64,000 bases of DNA from Bradysia coprophila (Eukaryota > Arthropoda > Insecta > Diptera > Sciaridae). Made by a program: the position numbers and the translations under genes. The stretch spans positions 124,001 through 188,000 of the forward strand of contig NW_023503334.1 in the NCBI RefSeq assembly GCF_014529535.1, written 5' to 3'. The notes below the pieces were generated by a model, which saw only the letters and a program-made list of their open reading frames with translations, was not told the origin of the DNA and searched no databases. Below are positions 62,458-64,000 of this stretch, piece by piece; within the stretch, counting starts at the first letter, position 1, and every line of letters starts with the position of its first letter.

Positions 62458-64000
62458 CAATAGAGATATTTTTAGAACACGAGTTTTGATAATATTTTTT
62501 AAAAAGAAGACCAAAAACCAACCATTTCAGACCAACTTTCCATTTTACCGTCGAAAAATCTCTGATTTAAAAATTTAATTGAGCCACCCTATTTGAAGTC
62601 ACCAAGTTTAGCGTTTGTAGCGAATGCTCCGTTTGAAGGCAAACACGTTTCGTTTCTAAATGTTTCCACTGGACTCTTTGTTCTCATTTTTTTATGTAAA
62701 TTCTGACAGACGACTCGACGCTATAACTTGTTAAAATACAGTGATGCCAGAGAACACAGAACTGTCGAACACAATGAATGAAAATAACTAAAATAACCGA
62801 TATGGTTAATTAGTCTTTTCAAAAGTATACGATGAGGTCGGTCAAATATGTTTATTCATAAAACCTCGAAGACAAAATTCAGAAACTATGTGGAATTATT
62901 TAATTCGCATTTGAAACTACTAAGTACGTAATATAGGTACGTATAGCCATTCGCTACGATAAATATTTGTATATATTACCCAAGGATTGTTGTTTGAAAA
63001 TAAGGTCCATTCTATATAAGCGAATGTCTACATAGCGCAGATACACATAACACAATTTCACCTCATCCCAAAAACCATTTTGGCGAATAGAATATACACG
63101 TATATTTAACTCATACACCTCCTTCAACTATATTCTCTGTCTTATATGTATTTCCATTTACCCCAACGCCCGTCGTGTTTCAAAACCTCTGAAATGCCCA
63201 GCTTGAATCGGCGGCCAACACGTGTGTGCCCGTGCATGTTTGATGGAGATGAAGGAAGTTGTGGATCTCTTAAAATTATGTAGAATGAGAAGGGACAATA
63301 TAGAAACGCCAAATCGGCCCTATAGAAGTATTTTATTCGTGATGTATACGTTCGGTATGTATATATGCATGGACATATAGATATATATGTATTATACACA
63401 CAGTCTACATCGCATAGAAAAGACACAGTCATTGTAGAGAAGTTTACTTATGTGGATTATATCGTAAGTTGTACATATGTAGGAAAACGGCGTCCACACC
63501 AGCGCAAAACTGAAATTGAATGTTGAATTTTTTCCTTTTTTTTCGTTGCAAAAATGTATAATTTCGAATGACTTTATGCAGTAATTTAATAGTTTTCTGC
63601 ATCCAATAACTCTTTCCATTTCGAGAAAAAAAGAAAAACGACAGAAAAAAATATTGAAGAAACCGTACCGTTGAATTTCTTCTATTCATATTACCAAACA
63701 TTTAAACGAAAATTGTAAATACTTTTCGTTTCCTTGTTTAACAATTGAACATAAGACACTTTGGTGGTCGCGTAGATTGGTGAATGTATATAAATAGTAA
63801 ATCCACCGATCATTTATGTAGGGATTTAAAAGAGTTGCATTCTGTGTTTTTCTTTTTGTTTCAGCTTATTTGGTAGCTTACCGGTCGTGGCTTAGTTTGT
63901 AGTCGATATCATTGTTGGCACTTTTTTTCTTCATCAATTATTGACACAATTTTGTAGAGACGGCTGGTTATTTGACGTAGAAAAAGTGGCAATCAATTTG

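Larger units (their letters stand above)
58346..64000. other. Non-coding stretch to the window end
   Basis: No gene is recognised. It contains a hairpin element (59417-59566) and the MITE copy at 62303-62457. TATA/CATA-type simple sequence occurs around 61105-61140 and 63350-63400. Open frames near 61039-61379 and 63142-63701 overlap in several frames and carry no family motif. Confidence 0.5.

Overview
The window reads as insect, most likely dipteran, nuclear DNA. It is AT-rich and dominated by non-coding sequence. Protein genes are split by short introns (about 50-80 bases) with GT..AG borders, and the recognisable genes are typical fly genes: a String/Cdc25 phosphatase, a polycystin-2 channel, a Distal-antenna-type pipsqueak factor, a MYND-Tudor piRNA-pathway protein and an ecdysteroid-kinase-like enzyme. 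A lower fly (fungus gnat, midge or mosquito-like) is my inference; I cannot name the species.

Layout. 1-2476: upstream sequence with no gene seen. 2477-8736 (+): string/cdc25, with a probable small first exon and a 4.6 kb first intron. 11571-15883 (+): a compact ten-exon Pkd2 gene that includes one GC-AG intron. It is tail-to-tail with 16381-18795 (-), a MYND + two-Tudor gene of the TDRD1/Veneno class. 21646-22722 (+): a small five-exon single-chromodomain protein. 23018-24263 (-): a 5'-truncated, frameshifted retroelement. 31723-33522 (-): the Distal-antenna-like factor, on one coding exon. 33972-34733 (+): a SAP-like gene interrupted by an in-frame TAG. 46955-48379 (+): a four-exon EcKinase-family gene. 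From 48.4 kb to the end I see no convincing gene.

The space between genes is rich in small non-autonomous DNA elements, many with readable target-site duplications. They include a four-copy family ending in CAACGCACTTC with 7-bp duplications, one copy of which was later hit by a hAT-like element with a perfect 8-bp duplication. There is a second hAT-like element at 36.7 kb, a two-copy element built from repeated CTATTGGCAGGC palindromes with a 9-bp duplication, a 390-bp near-perfect palindrome, and several other hairpin elements.

The genes do not form an operon-like system. One suggestive point is that a Tudor protein of the piRNA class and a small HP1-type chromodomain protein are neighbours, head-to-head across about 2.85 kb. 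A working link between them is only a hypothesis. Coding coordinates for multi-exon genes were joined by hand using splice signals, reading phase and family motifs; outer UTR limits are not determined.
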